Positions 1 to 9,807 of a DNA stretch of 52,471 nucleotides are shown here, piece after piece (position 1 is the first letter of the stretch; the number at the start of each line of letters is the position of its first letter). Both the position numbers and the translations under genes were made by a program. Under the pieces are notes generated by a model. That model searched no databases. It was not told the origin of the DNA and worked only from the letters and a program-made list of their open reading frames with translations. Origin of the DNA: Bacteroidales bacterium (GTDB lineage Bacteria > Bacteroidota > Bacteroidia > Bacteroidales > F082); the NCBI GenBank assembly GCA_015491905.1, contig WGGC01000136.1, positions 1 through 52,471 on the forward strand, read 5' to 3'.

Positions 1-1
1 G

Positions 2-661
2 TTTAAAAAACTAAACGTTGATTCGCGTTATTATCATGAAATTAATAATGGATTAAAACAAATTAAACATCAGGAATGGGAAAAGGCGACACAAACATTT
101 AATGTAATAAAGCGCCAGGCAAATCAATTGGCAATACCATGGTTTTATTCAGGTTTAATATTATATAATAAAAATCAGATTTTTTCAGCAGAAGCACAAT
201 TTCAGAGAGCCTTAAATTTATATCCAAAATATATTTCTCCACGTGAATTTATCTTTAAAGTATTAGAAAATCAAAAACAATATAACGAGCTTCTTAAAAA
301 GGCAAATAAGGCAATTCAGGATTTTAATATCTGGTATTTTCATTTCATTAAAGCAAAAACTTTTTTTGTACAGAAAAAATACGATGAGACAATTTACGAA
401 ATTAAAAATCAGTGTATAAAAATAAACCCATGGTCAGTAAATGAATATTATTTATTAGGTGATGTTTATCTTGCCCAAAGAAAATATAATAAAGCAAAAG
501 CTGCTTATGAAACAACACAAAAAATTGCACCATTCTCTGATTCAAAGGTTTTTGAACAAAAAATGAAGCTCTTAATTTTTAAAAAAAATAAACCCAAGTC
601 AATAAAAACACAAAATAGATCTTTAGAAAAAGTCATTGTTTCCGATTCTGTTCGTAAGTAA
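2..661 (+). CDS. TPR-repeat protein, C-terminal part (5' end outside window)
   Basis: The frame is open from the left edge of the window, so this is the C-terminal 220 codons of a longer gene. The only internal candidate starts (a TTG at 128, for example) lie inside repeat sequence. The protein reads as helical tetratricopeptide-like repeats: segments such as WYFHFIKAKTFFVQKKYDE and YYLLGDVYLAQRKYNKAKAA have the small/large residue spacing of TPR helices A and B, followed by a P-rich turn (KIAPF, KINPW). The tail is lysine-rich. No catalytic motif is visible. TPR proteins usually act as protein-protein scaffolds; the partner cannot be told from this fragment. The signal peptide, if any, would be outside the window. 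Confidence 0.75.
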   Translation, partial: FKKLNVDSRYYHEINNGLKQIKHQEWEKATQTFNVIKRQANQLAIPWFYSGLILYNKNQIFSAEAQFQRALNLYPKYISPREFIFKVLENQKQYNELLKKANKAIQDFNIWYFHFIKAKTFFVQKKYDETIYEIKNQCIKINPWSVNEYYLLGDVYLAQRKYNKAKAAYETTQKIAPFSDSKVFEQKMKLLIFKKNKPKSIKTQNRSLEKVIVSDSVRK

Positions 662-663
662 AA

Positions 664-710
664 TAACCTCTATTAGGTAATAATTCCATAAGGTTACCTC
701 TATTTTTTTA
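664..710 (+). terminator. Weak hairpin plus T-tract after the TPR gene
   Basis: AGGTAA (675-680) pairs with TTACCT (694-699), followed by a run of seven T at 103-109 bases into this line (about 703-709). An alternative pairing, TAACCT (664-669) with AGGTTA (691-696), overlaps the same right arm, so the two hairpins exclude each other. The stem is short, so the terminator call is moderate. Confidence 0.45.
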
Positions 711-770
711 TAAAATGAATTATTTTTTTAAAATTTAATATTCCCTATACATTATTATTCAAAATATTAA

Positions 771-778
771 TAGTTTTG
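771..778 (+). promoter_or_regulatory. -7 element of the asnB promoter (TAGTTTTG)
   Basis: This matches the Bacteroidetes -7 consensus TAnnTTTG and lies 38 bases before the asnB start codon. The short leader carries an AAAGGAAAGGG purine run just upstream of ATG. The same octamer occurs before pgk. Confidence 0.55.
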
Positions 779-816
779 TTCTCTTTATTAACAATATAAA
801 GGAAAGGGATTTTAAT

Positions 817-2481
817 ATGTGTTCAATTCTGGGAATACTGGATGTGAAAACCGGTACTTCTGAAGTGCGTCATCAGGCTCTGGAAATGTCAAAAACCATG
901 CGACATCGTGGTCCGGACTGGTCAGGTATTTATACTAGTGATGATGCTATTTTAGTTCATGAACGGCTTTCCATCGTAGATGTGGAAAATGGAGCTCAGC
1001 CTTTACTGAGTGATGACGGCAGACTTGCATTAGCTGTAAACGGAGAAATTTATAACCATCGTGAACTGGAAAAGAATTTGAATAATCCCTATAATTTTCA
1101 AACCAAATCCGATTGTGAAGTAATAAATGCATTATATTTAGAAAAAGGAAATGATTTCCTGGATAACTTAAATGGGATTTTTGCATTTGTATTATATGAT
1201 AATAAAGATCATTCTTACCTTATTGGGCGTGATCCTGTTGGAATAATTCCATTATATTACGGATATGATGAAGTTGGAACAATGTATGTAGCTTCCGAAA
1301 TGAAAGCTATAGTCAAGCGCTGTACTATAATTAAGGAGTTTCCTCCGGGGCATTATTTTTCAAGTAAAAACAAAAGTTTTGTTCAATATTATAAACGAGA
1401 TTGGGAAGATTACAATGCTGTTAAAAACAATACTACTGACAAAAAACAACTAAAGGCAGCACTTGAGAGTGCCGTACATCGTCAGTTAATGTCAGATGTT
1501 CCTTATGGTGTTTTACTGTCAGGGGGGCTGGATTCTTCTATTATTGCCGCAATAGTCAGAAAATATGCCCAACGGCGAATAGAATCGGAAGACTTACAGG
1601 AAGCATGGTGGCCACAGGTGCATTCCTTTTCAATTGGATTAAAGGATTCTCCCGACTTAAAAGCAGCAAAGAAAGTAGCTGATTTTATTGGATCTGTACA
1701 CCACGAATTTGTTTATACTGTTCAAGAAGGCCTCGATGCTCTACAGGATGTTATTTATCATTTGGAAACTTATGATGTAACAACTATCAGAGCTGCTACT
1801 CCAATGTATTTAATGTCTCGTAAGATACGTTCTATGGGTGTAAAAATGGTGCTGTCGGGAGAAGGTGCTGATGAAATTTTTGGCGGTTATCTTTATTTTC
1901 ATAAAGCACCCGATGCAAAAGCCTTACATGAAGAAACTGTGCGTAAACTATCTAAACTACATATGTTCGATTGCCTTCGCGCAAATAAATCTATGGCCGC
2001 ATGGGGAGTAGAAGCAAGAGTTCCCTTTTTAGATAAAGAGTTCCTGGATGTAGCTATGCGAATAAACCCCGAGGATAAACTTATTAAAGACGGGAAAATG
2101 GAAAAGCATATTTTGAGAGAAATATTTAGTGATTATCTTCCCGAAGACATCCTTTGGCGTCAAAAAGAACAGTTTTCTGATGGCGTTGGATATAACTGGA
2201 TAGATATGTTAAAAGAAATGACAAATAATTTAGTTTCAAATATTGAACTTGATAATGCAGAATTTAGATTTCCTATTAATACACCTCTTACTAAAGAAGG
2301 ATATTATTACAGGACTATTTTTGAGAAGTTCTTTCCCGGTGATCAGGCTGCAAATACCGTTCCCGGAGGAAAATCAGTAGCCTGCAGCACTCCGGAAGCA
2401 TTAGCATGGGATAATTCGCTTAATAATGTGATTGACCCTAGCGGCCGGGCGGTTCAACAAGTTCATAAAAAAGCATATTAA
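817..2481 (+). CDS. asnB: Asparagine synthase B (glutamine-hydrolysing)
   Basis: This enzyme makes asparagine from aspartate, ATP and glutamine in the cytoplasm. At 554 residues it has the length of E. coli AsnB. The protein starts MCSILGIL, so after Met removal Cys becomes the N-terminal nucleophile of the glutaminase (class II amidotransferase) domain, residues 2 to about 190, with MRHRGPDWSG and VNGEIYNH as expected. The synthetase domain follows, with the pyrophosphatase-type loop LLSGGLDSSI near residue 235 and LSGEGADEIFGGY near 345. The start is fixed by the required MC. The gene has its own promoter and a terminator, so it is probably monocistronic. Confidence 0.96.
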   Translation: MCSILGILDVKTGTSEVRHQALEMSKTMRHRGPDWSGIYTSDDAILVHERLSIVDVENGAQPLLSDDGRLALAVNGEIYNHRELEKNLNNPYNFQTKSDCEVINALYLEKGNDFLDNLNGIFAFVLYDNKDHSYLIGRDPVGIIPLYYGYDEVGTMYVASEMKAIVKRCTIIKEFPPGHYFSSKNKSFVQYYKRDWEDYNAVKNNTTDKKQLKAALESAVHRQLMSDVPYGVLLSGGLDSSIIAAIVRKYAQRRIESEDLQEAWWPQVHSFSIGLKDSPDLKAAKKVADFIGSVHHEFVYTVQEGLDALQDVIYHLETYDVTTIRAATPMYLMSRKIRSMGVKMVLSGEGADEIFGGYLYFHKAPDAKALHEETVRKLSKLHMFDCLRANKSMAAWGVEARVPFLDKEFLDVAMRINPEDKLIKDGKMEKHILREIFSDYLPEDILWRQKEQFSDGVGYNWIDMLKEMTNNLVSNIELDNAEFRFPINTPLTKEGYYYRTIFEKFFPGDQAANTVPGGKSVACSTPEALAWDNSLNNVIDPSGRAVQQVHKKAY

Positions 2482-2502
2482 AGCAAAAATGAATAAGAAT
2501 CA

Positions 2503-2537
2503 GAAGGCCGGTAACTAAAATTTCCGGCCTTTTTTAT
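2503..2537 (+). terminator. Rho-independent terminator after asnB
   Basis: AAGGCCGG (2504-2511) and CCGGCCTT (2524-2531) form a perfect 8-bp GC-rich stem with a 12-base loop, followed by a run of T (2530-2535). It lies 22 bases after the asnB stop. Confidence 0.88.
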
Positions 2538-2637
2538 TTAAAAATAATCTTAAATTATTGAAATATCTGATTTAAAACGTTTGATTAAATAATCATAATA
2601 AAATATAAATCAAAGGAATACATATTATAAAATCCTA

Positions 2638-2645
2638 TAAATTTG
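2638..2645 (+). promoter_or_regulatory. -7 element for the 2205-residue gene (TAAATTTG)
   Basis: This matches TAnnTTTG and lies 68 bases before the start codon of the giant gene. With the strong asnB terminator upstream, this suggests the giant gene has its own transcription unit. Confidence 0.45.
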
Positions 2646-2713
2646 TTTACTGACTATTAAGGATTTCTTTTTAAACATGTTTACGGGGTTCAACATTAAC
2701 AAAAACAATTATC

Positions 2714-5700
2714 ATGAGACAATTAAAAAATTTAAAACAGGCTCTTCCCGAGGACGCTTACAGCTTTATTGACTTATATCAGGCATTGCGTCCTGAATCA
2801 GAAAACTTTCTGCCACCATATTTTCTGAATCTGTTAAAAAGCTTTTTCTCTCTTTGTTTTGAAGAACCTGATGACCCCATATTTCAGGAAAAAGAAATTG
2901 CAAGACAGTTAAAAGAGCTGAAAGAAGCTTTTCCATTTTATGTTGACGTCTCGTTAATGTTATTTCCTCATGATGAATCAAAAGCTTTTCAATACCGTTC
3001 CAAACTAAACAAATTCCGTGAAAAGCTGGTGTATTTAATGGACACTGAGTTAATTAATGAGGAACAACAAGAAGAAACCCGGCAAATATTGCAGTTTCAT
3101 GATTTTAGTATGGGAACCCCGCCATTTACTCAAAATAATTTAAAATTCAGATTTAACATTTTACTGGGAGAAGAAGTGTCTGTTATACGGCGTTTTCGTG
3201 AAATACTGGGAATAACAGATAGCCATGAAAGATCTCAATGGGAGTATTTAATGGATATTCTGGAACAAATGATTGTACAAAGTGCTCATTATACTACCAA
3301 TGCTGAAAAATCAGACTTTCTGGAAAGAATGTCACAAAGTATTCGTTTAAAGGGCCTCAATGGCTTTTTAAAAACTGTTGTAAGCGGCAACACAGAAACA
3401 GTTATCGAGTTGATTAAAAAAGAATTGTTTAACCCTTCCCAGGTAGAAGTAGTGGATTTTGAAGATGAAGAGGTTTTATATGCAAAAATGAAAGAAAAAA
3501 GTGCTTCCATTTTTTTAGTGAAAATTAAAGACCTTCCGGCTAACCCTTTTGAAACTTCCAAATGGTTTCCTCTTTTTAGCAGATTGATTTTTGTTGATAA
3601 TACCGTGTTTTCAGGTCTGACAAATACAAGTATGGTATTTTCTTTTCATAATAAAATAATTCAAAGTTTAAATAAAGTACACACTAAAAAACTTGGCGCA
3701 CTGGCCAACAGTCAGTTAAACCTGAGACTAATACTTGAAAAAGTAAGCATTAAATCATTAAAAACATTTAAAGAAAAAACAAATAAAAAAATTGAAGAAT
3801 ATAATAAAGAACTTTCTCAATTAAAGACTGAACAACTTGGTGAAATAAACAATCCAATAAAAAATCTGACTTTATTTAAATTGGACGAATTTTCCCGGCA
3901 AATCATTAAAGACAAATACAATCTGGAAAAATTAAATAATTATCTGGAATTGTTTATAGGTTGTTCTAACAATACATCAATAAAAAAGATAAACCGTTTT
4001 TTGATTGAAGAGTTTGAAATAAGAACCTTAAAATATTTTTATTCAGGCTCTAAAAAGATTCAGATAGCTACTATTGTAGAAGGAGGCGGCAGAAATCAGA
4101 TTAAAACATATGGCGACTATTTACTGCAACGTAAACTACAGCCTGTAGACAGTGATTTAACAGAAAGATGCCGTATTATTTTAGACGTTTTTCCAAATAC
4201 ATATAAAAAAACACTAAAAAACCATTTCCATAAAAATTTTGGAATAAATTTATTTTTAGAGAAATATCAGCAACATTTAATTAAAGCAGAAAATGAAGCT
4301 GATAATACCGGCAGGCTGAAAAATGTTTTAATAGACCTTGGCATTCTGGATCGTTTTAATACTCTTTCACAAAAAGATCAGGTTATAATTCAGGAGTTTA
4401 TAAGTAACCTCACCAATCTGAAAAAAACTTCCATTTCCGACGATGTGCAAATGATAATACGGGATGTTCTTTTCGGAAAAGAGAATAAAGTGTTAAAGCC
4501 ATATATTTTATTTAACAAATATGCTTCCTGGGAATATCTTGACCTTTTCCCAACAGACCGTTTTGATATAAATCCGTTTGACCTTGAGATTGGCATTACA
4601 CCGGAAGGAAGAATTGATTTTGAACGACTGACAAACAGGTTGGAAAGAATGAAAAACACCTTTCAGGTATTTGACGAAACAGGAAGGTTGTGGGATCGTT
4701 TTAGTGATAATCTGACTATTGTAATTAATGACCCTTCCAATCCGTCAGGTTATTCAGATTTTAATAATCCCGCCCTGCTGGCATTCCTGAAATTTATCAG
4801 CACCAGTAAAATAACTCTATTCCTGGATGAAGCTTATAATGACACTGTAAAAATTGAGGATGACTCCGAACCTAAATGGCGTACTATTTCCAGGTATGTT
4901 GTTGATAACATTGGACAGAAATATAACCGGTTAAATCTTGTTTCTTCAATTTCCACAACAAAAAATCTTGGTGCTACAGGCGACAGACTAGGTTCATTGG
5001 TAGCCACACAGGGTAAAAAAGATGTTATTTCCTTCGCCAGAAAAAACAATAATCGTGACACAGGAAATACCAACTCACTATACATGTTGGTGAACATTTT
5101 ACAAACAGCTCAACTTGCAAAAACTATAAAAAACGCATTAGAAGAAAAACTACCTAAAAATGCAAGCCGCCATAAGTTCAGGCAAATTATTGAAAAGTAT
5201 ATTGTTGACACATGCCTTGCACAAAATAAAAACAAAACAGCAAATAATAAAGTTAAGCTATTCCCTTCTTTTGAAGGTAGCCCATTGCACTTGTTCCTTT
5301 TAAATGAACTCGTAGTTTTAGACAAATTAGACATGTTGGAACTTCCTGATGATTTTAAATATAAGAACGAACCGTTTTTTGCATACTATCAAAAACAACT
5401 GGTTAGTGCCATAAATAGTTTTAGAATAAATAAAAATTTTAGAACCGAATCTCTGAAAAGGTTAAACATTGCCAAACAAACCGGACAAAAACTACTTTCA
5501 CAAGAAAACAAATCAAAATATGCACGTGTAGTAGCTTCCGATGGTTCATTTTTATTTAATATTCAGTTAAAGCATTTTTTTTCGTATCAGGATCTGGAAA
5601 AATTTACACAAAAGCTAGCCGAAGAACGAGGTATTGCTGTGATTCCATACCATAATGGTTTTTTACGTTTTTCTCTTGGAGGATATCTAGAAGGAACAGA

Positions 5701-8700
5701 AAAATCTTATACTATTTTTAATAAAGAGATTCAAAATGCACTGGAAATTGTATTGAAATACTGGAAAATCTTTTATGAATTCAAAGAAAATAAAGAAAAT
5801 AAATCGTTGAGTACAGATGAAATACTGGAAAAAATATTTACTCTGTCATCTGACAAAGCATTTATTAACAAGGTGCTGGAGGATTTCTCTTTAACAAATA
5901 AATTAAAGAAAAATCCCTTTAAAAGTCTTTTTATAAATAATCAAAGAACTTTATATCATGCAGACCCTAAAAACAGTGGTGTAAACATAAGTTCCATCGA
6001 CTCCTCCAAAAATGTAGTAATAGAATTTTCAGGGAATACAGGTAATTGTACTTCATTACCTGAATTTATCCATAGTAAAGCATTTTCATCCATTTATGAA
6101 AACTTATTACCGGAAGTATATCCTAAAATTCCTTCTATAAAACATTGGCCCTTTAGCAAAGTATTAGCACATTTTGGAAAAGCAGAACTTTTAAAATATA
6201 TTTCCAATAAGCTTAATTACGAACCAAACAATTATGTTCTTGATGGTCCTGATGAAGATTGGATTATGTCTGAGATCTTACTGGAAATGGAGAAATTGCT
6301 TTTTTCACCTGCAAAAACAAAAATTCTGGCACTAAAAACCAGCGGAGATCACAACACTGATATTACCCGTATGGAAGGTGTTAATAAACTTCTAAAAAAA
6401 TTCATTCAGGAACTTATGCTGCATTTCAATTTACCATTTGAAAATCAGCCCTCAACACCTTCGTTAAAAGATGTTGTTGAAGTAACGCTAAATCAATTTC
6501 ATGAAATTGTGGGTATTCCTCTTAACCAAATAGACCTCGACCGTTCAATAAAAGCTTTTGAAACAAAATTCTATTCTGTCCTTGAATCAAAAAATTTACT
6601 GCTTGGGAAAAAACTATTAAGCAGTATAACACAAGGAATACATAATAATATTTATTCCGTAGACCTCAAGCCTGCCGACAGGTTGATATATTTGTATTTA
6701 CTAACCGAAAAAAGTGCATTCATTCAACAGCTTACAGGTCTTTTCATTTCATTGGAAAAAGAAATAAAAGCTCTGGATGACCATGAAACAAAGGCTGTAA
6801 TAAATGAGTTTCTTTATAAAACATTGCCTGAACAATGGAAATTAATATGGGACCTGGTTCCGGAAACAGCGGAAAAAAAGATGTCTCAGCAAGAAATAAA
6901 TGGCGAAATAAGACAATTTGTATTGTTCTTAATTCAATTATTAAACAGTACCAAGGCTAATGAACATTATTATCCATATGTACATTCAGTGATGAAGTTT
7001 TCTGAAGCCCGGTTTTCCCGTCAAAATTCAGCTATCAACGAAATGATACAACATGGGTTTAGTATTTATGAAAATTTTGATATTGAAAACCATATACTTA
7101 CCAAAGAAAAAAAATATTCTTTAGGATGGATTCCCGGTTTATTATCAAAATGTGGCGTTATTGGTACAGAACAAAATATCCAAACACATACCCGGATTGC
7201 AACAGATTCAAAAAAACGCGAATTTCCATATCATCGTTTAGACCGTTCTGAATCTGAAATAAGCAAGCAGTCTCAAAAAGAATCTTTTTCTTATATCAAA
7301 ACACTTAATACCCGTCCTCTGCCTTCATTCTTTATTAATCGTCTGGAAAGGTACATAGGACAAATGGATACCGAAGAATACCGGTGTAAAATTTTTAATG
7401 GAGGACTGGTAAGTGAACTGTTTGTATTTCATAAATCATACATGAAATATCTTTCGGATAACTTCCGGTTATTAGAACATCAAGATGTTAGTTTAAAGGA
7501 TATACAACAATTTATACCTGATACAATATGTTTTTACGGACTGCCGGAGAAACTAATATCTTTTCCGCATGTTGGGTATTTTGATATCCCCGGCCCAAAA
7601 GGAAATATAAAAACTATTATCACCCCTTTAAGAAAAGAAGGAGATTATTTTGGTAATATAAAAAAGCCACGGTTAACAGTTATGAACGAAAAGATAAAAG
7701 AAATAGGTGGCATTCCTATTCATGGATCTATGTTTGCCGTTGAAGAAGAAGATGGAGCTGTTTTCGTAGTAATGATTAGTGGAGACAGTGGAGTAGGAAA
7801 GTCTGAAATGCTGGCTGCAATGATGTTAAAGTGGATGAAGAACAATCTTACAGGTGTTCGTTCACTGAAAATGATTGCCGGTGATATGTTACATGTTTTT
7901 CCTGATAAAGAAGGAAATTTATATGGAATAGGAACAGAAGAAGGCGATTTTAGCAGAGTAACCGACTTCGATCCGGAGTATATTAAATATTATTATACAC
8001 TTTTTGAAAGCGCCTCTGATTCTAATGTAGAAGACCTGAACTCCAGAAGTACCATCAGCGGGCTTTGCGATGTAACCATGCCTTATAAAATAGACATTAT
8101 ACTTACCGCAAGTAACTTTGCACGTGAAGAGGCGGGAATTACTCGATACGAAAATCCCGAAAACTTTATCCTTTACAGAAATTCACATGGCGAAAGAAAG
8201 GAAAAAGCAACAAGTGGCGACAATCCTAACTTCCAAAGAACACTCATGCGCTATACAGGAGATAAAAATATTGTGGAGGTTATGGATAAACACGGCGCTT
8301 ATATTGATGATGTTCTTGACTGGGATTATGACGCTTATACCGGCCGTTTTTACTTATGCTCATCGTTTAAAATGATAGAACTAATACACCCTGAAGATAT
8401 TGTAAATAAAATATTTACAGGAAAAAAATTCTGTGAGCAAGATACAGAATGGACCATTAAGAAAGTTGACTTTGATATTATCAAAAACAGGTTTATCGCT
8501 TATCTCTTTACCAAGGGAGAGGGAGAAGATGAAAAAGAAAAACAACTGCTTATTGACAGAAACCTTTTTAATTCGTTATTTAATGCTCTGGCAAGCACAC
8601 CTTCAGGACAACCTTTTGTTTCGGAAGAAGGAGAATATGAATCGAAAAAACATTTAATTGATTTTTTGAAATATCGTGCCGCCAGTAAAATTCAGTTGGG

Positions 8701-9331
8701 AATTCTTTCTACCGATCTGGGAAGAAAAGGTAAGGAAATAACAGGCCCGCAAATTGCCGCTGAAGATATGCGAAAATTGATAAGAGAAGTGCGATTTGCC
8801 CGTCCCGACATCAATGAAAATAAAAATCAAATAAAAAAACAGGTCAGGAAAGCCTATGGAAAAGCTCTTGGCAAAAATGAAAACAATGCTGAAACTGACA
8901 GGTATAATTTTTGGTTATGGCAAATTGAACAAATGAAAAAAGCTGAACTGGTTAGACTAGACAAGCCTGATACACCTATTGATTTATCAAAAATGAAATC
9001 CCGCCTTTCAGCAGAACGGGATTTTCAGCCGTTACTTGTTACTCCTAATTTAAACAGAGAAATAAGTGCAATGAGTGAAACTTACGAGCAACTATTACAT
9101 CTTCCGGATATGGACATGATGATAAAAACATTTATGGTTCACAAGGAAAAAGTATATAAAGTGACTAACTACACCAAAGAAACCAATATTAATAATATTA
9201 TTCTACAGTTGTTACTTTTAAACCATCATATTTTACCCGAGGATATTACAAAAGGAATGCTGTTTCGAAAGGTGAACAGAGAAGTAATGGCGGCAGCTAA
9301 AAAAGCTGCTATTGAATTTATAAAAGATTAA
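2714..9331 (+). CDS. Giant protein: PLP aminotransferase core plus HPr-kinase/PEPCK-like P-loop domain
   Basis: This is 2205 residues with no signal peptide, so it is probably cytoplasmic. Residues about 600-1000 read as a fold-type-I class I/II aminotransferase: NDPSNPSG (N676 in the PLP-contact position), LFLDEAYND (D705, Y708), STTKNLGATGDRLG (Schiff-base lysine K750, phosphate-contact R758) and LRFSLG (carboxylate-binding R985). Residues about 1640-1850 read as a kinase of the HPr-kinase/PEPCK group: an IHGS stretch, Walker A GDSGVGKSE (1690-1698, K1696), AGDMLHVF (D1724) and DIILTASNF (1794-1802), reminiscent of the PEPCK IILTADAF strand. About 590 N-terminal, 640 central and 350 C-terminal residues are unassigned and mostly helical. 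The residues needed for both activities appear present. Substrates are unknown: it could transaminate an amino acid and phosphorylate a protein or metabolite, but that is inference. Confidence 0.85.
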   Translation: MRQLKNLKQALPEDAYSFIDLYQALRPESENFLPPYFLNLLKSFFSLCFEEPDDPIFQEKEIARQLKELKEAFPFYVDVSLMLFPHDESKAFQYRSKLNKFREKLVYLMDTELINEEQQEETRQILQFHDFSMGTPPFTQNNLKFRFNILLGEEVSVIRRFREILGITDSHERSQWEYLMDILEQMIVQSAHYTTNAEKSDFLERMSQSIRLKGLNGFLKTVVSGNTETVIELIKKELFNPSQVEVVDFEDEEVLYAKMKEKSASIFLVKIKDLPANPFETSKWFPLFSRLIFVDNTVFSGLTNTSMVFSFHNKIIQSLNKVHTKKLGALANSQLNLRLILEKVSIKSLKTFKEKTNKKIEEYNKELSQLKTEQLGEINNPIKNLTLFKLDEFSRQIIKDKYNLEKLNNYLELFIGCSNNTSIKKINRFLIEEFEIRTLKYFYSGSKKIQIATIVEGGGRNQIKTYGDYLLQRKLQPVDSDLTERCRIILDVFPNTYKKTLKNHFHKNFGINLFLEKYQQHLIKAENEADNTGRLKNVLIDLGILDRFNTLSQKDQVIIQEFISNLTNLKKTSISDDVQMIIRDVLFGKENKVLKPYILFNKYASWEYLDLFPTDRFDINPFDLEIGITPEGRIDFERLTNRLERMKNTFQVFDETGRLWDRFSDNLTIVINDPSNPSGYSDFNNPALLAFLKFISTSKITLFLDEAYNDTVKIEDDSEPKWRTISRYVVDNIGQKYNRLNLVSSISTTKNLGATGDRLGSLVATQGKKDVISFARKNNNRDTGNTNSLYMLVNILQTAQLAKTIKNALEEKLPKNASRHKFRQIIEKYIVDTCLAQNKNKTANNKVKLFPSFEGSPLHLFLLNELVVLDKLDMLELPDDFKYKNEPFFAYYQKQLVSAINSFRINKNFRTESLKRLNIAKQTGQKLLSQENKSKYARVVASDGSFLFNIQLKHFFSYQDLEKFTQKLAEERGIAVIPYHNGFLRFSLGGYLEGTEKSYTIFNKEIQNALEIVLKYWKIFYEFKENKENKSLSTDEILEKIFTLSSDKAFINKVLEDFSLTNKLKKNPFKSLFINNQRTLYHADPKNSGVNISSIDSSKNVVIEFSGNTGNCTSLPEFIHSKAFSSIYENLLPEVYPKIPSIKHWPFSKVLAHFGKAELLKYISNKLNYEPNNYVLDGPDEDWIMSEILLEMEKLLFSPAKTKILALKTSGDHNTDITRMEGVNKLLKKFIQELMLHFNLPFENQPSTPSLKDVVEVTLNQFHEIVGIPLNQIDLDRSIKAFETKFYSVLESKNLLLGKKLLSSITQGIHNNIYSVDLKPADRLIYLYLLTEKSAFIQQLTGLFISLEKEIKALDDHETKAVINEFLYKTLPEQWKLIWDLVPETAEKKMSQQEINGEIRQFVLFLIQLLNSTKANEHYYPYVHSVMKFSEARFSRQNSAINEMIQHGFSIYENFDIENHILTKEKKYSLGWIPGLLSKCGVIGTEQNIQTHTRIATDSKKREFPYHRLDRSESEISKQSQKESFSYIKTLNTRPLPSFFINRLERYIGQMDTEEYRCKIFNGGLVSELFVFHKSYMKYLSDNFRLLEHQDVSLKDIQQFIPDTICFYGLPEKLISFPHVGYFDIPGPKGNIKTIITPLRKEGDYFGNIKKPRLTVMNEKIKEIGGIPIHGSMFAVEEEDGAVFVVMISGDSGVGKSEMLAAMMLKWMKNNLTGVRSLKMIAGDMLHVFPDKEGNLYGIGTEEGDFSRVTDFDPEYIKYYYTLFESASDSNVEDLNSRSTISGLCDVTMPYKIDIILTASNFAREEAGITRYENPENFILYRNSHGERKEKATSGDNPNFQRTLMRYTGDKNIVEVMDKHGAYIDDVLDWDYDAYTGRFYLCSSFKMIELIHPEDIVNKIFTGKKFCEQDTEWTIKKVDFDIIKNRFIAYLFTKGEGEDEKEKQLLIDRNLFNSLFNALASTPSGQPFVSEEGEYESKKHLIDFLKYRAASKIQLGILSTDLGRKGKEITGPQIAAEDMRKLIREVRFARPDINENKNQIKKQVRKAYGKALGKNENNAETDRYNFWLWQIEQMKKAELVRLDKPDTPIDLSKMKSRLSAERDFQPLLVTPNLNREISAMSETYEQLLHLPDMDMMIKTFMVHKEKVYKVTNYTKETNINNIILQLLLLNHHILPEDITKGMLFRKVNREVMAAAKKAAIEFIKD

Positions 9332-9347
9332 AAGACTTAAAAGAAAA

Positions 9348-9390
9348 AAACCATTGCCGTTAAAGTTAACACTTTACGGCAATGGTTTCT
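9348..9390. terminator. Bidirectional terminator between the giant gene and ridA
   Basis: A perfect 13-bp inverted repeat (9348-9360 with 9376-9388) has A-rich sequence on the left and T-rich on the right, so it can end transcription from both sides. Its right arm lies inside the last codons of ridA. Confidence 0.85.
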
Positions 9391-9746
9391 ATTTCTACTA
9401 ATACCCCTAAAGGTAATTCTTTAACAGCAAAAGCCGCTCTGGCAGGTGGGTTATTAGAATAGTATTTTTCATAAACAGAATTCATCGCTGCAAAATTTTG
9501 CATATCGCTGAGTAAACAAGTAGACTTTACCACATCTGAAAATTTGTAACCGGCAGCATCTAATATTGCACTAATATTTAACATTACCTGTTCTGTTTGT
9601 TCTTTAATATTTCCCTGAACAACTTTGCCTGTTTCAGGATTAATAGCCACTTGTCCCGAAATATATAATGTTCCGTTAACTTCTACTGCCTGACTGTATG
9701 GCCCGATAGCCGCAGGTGCATTTGAGGTATTAATAATCTTCTTCAT
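9366..9746 (-). CDS. ridA: RidA family enamine/imine deaminase
   Basis: RidA proteins hydrolyse reactive 2-aminoacrylate and related enamines released by PLP enzymes, giving 2-keto acids and ammonia in the cytoplasm as trimers. The 126 residues fit the family. Signature stretches are AIGPYSQAV at the N-terminus, LYISGQVA, and PPARAAFAVKELP near 100, which holds the carboxylate-binding arginine, followed by VEIETIAV at the end. It is the last gene of a minus-strand run of amino-acid-repair genes and converges on the giant PLP protein gene, which makes a protective role against PLP-enzyme by-products plausible. Confidence 0.93.
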   Translation of the reverse strand: MKKIINTSNAPAAIGPYSQAVEVNGTLYISGQVAINPETGKVVQGNIKEQTEQVMLNISAILDAAGYKFSDVVKSTCLLSDMQNFAAMNSVYEKYYSNNPPARAAFAVKELPLGVLVEIETIAVKC

Positions 9747-9807
9747 ATGCTTATAATTTTTTAACTAAACCATTTTGATAATTTCTATTAAAAATTTATA
9801 TTCAGGT

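Noticed and set aside
128-661. TTG at 128 as the start of a complete small gene
   Set aside because: The same frame is open to the window edge with repeat-like sequence before it, so the gene is truncated.
8118-8375. Small plus-strand frame inside the P-loop region of the giant gene
   Set aside because: The main frame carries conserved kinase motifs here; the alternative frame has none.
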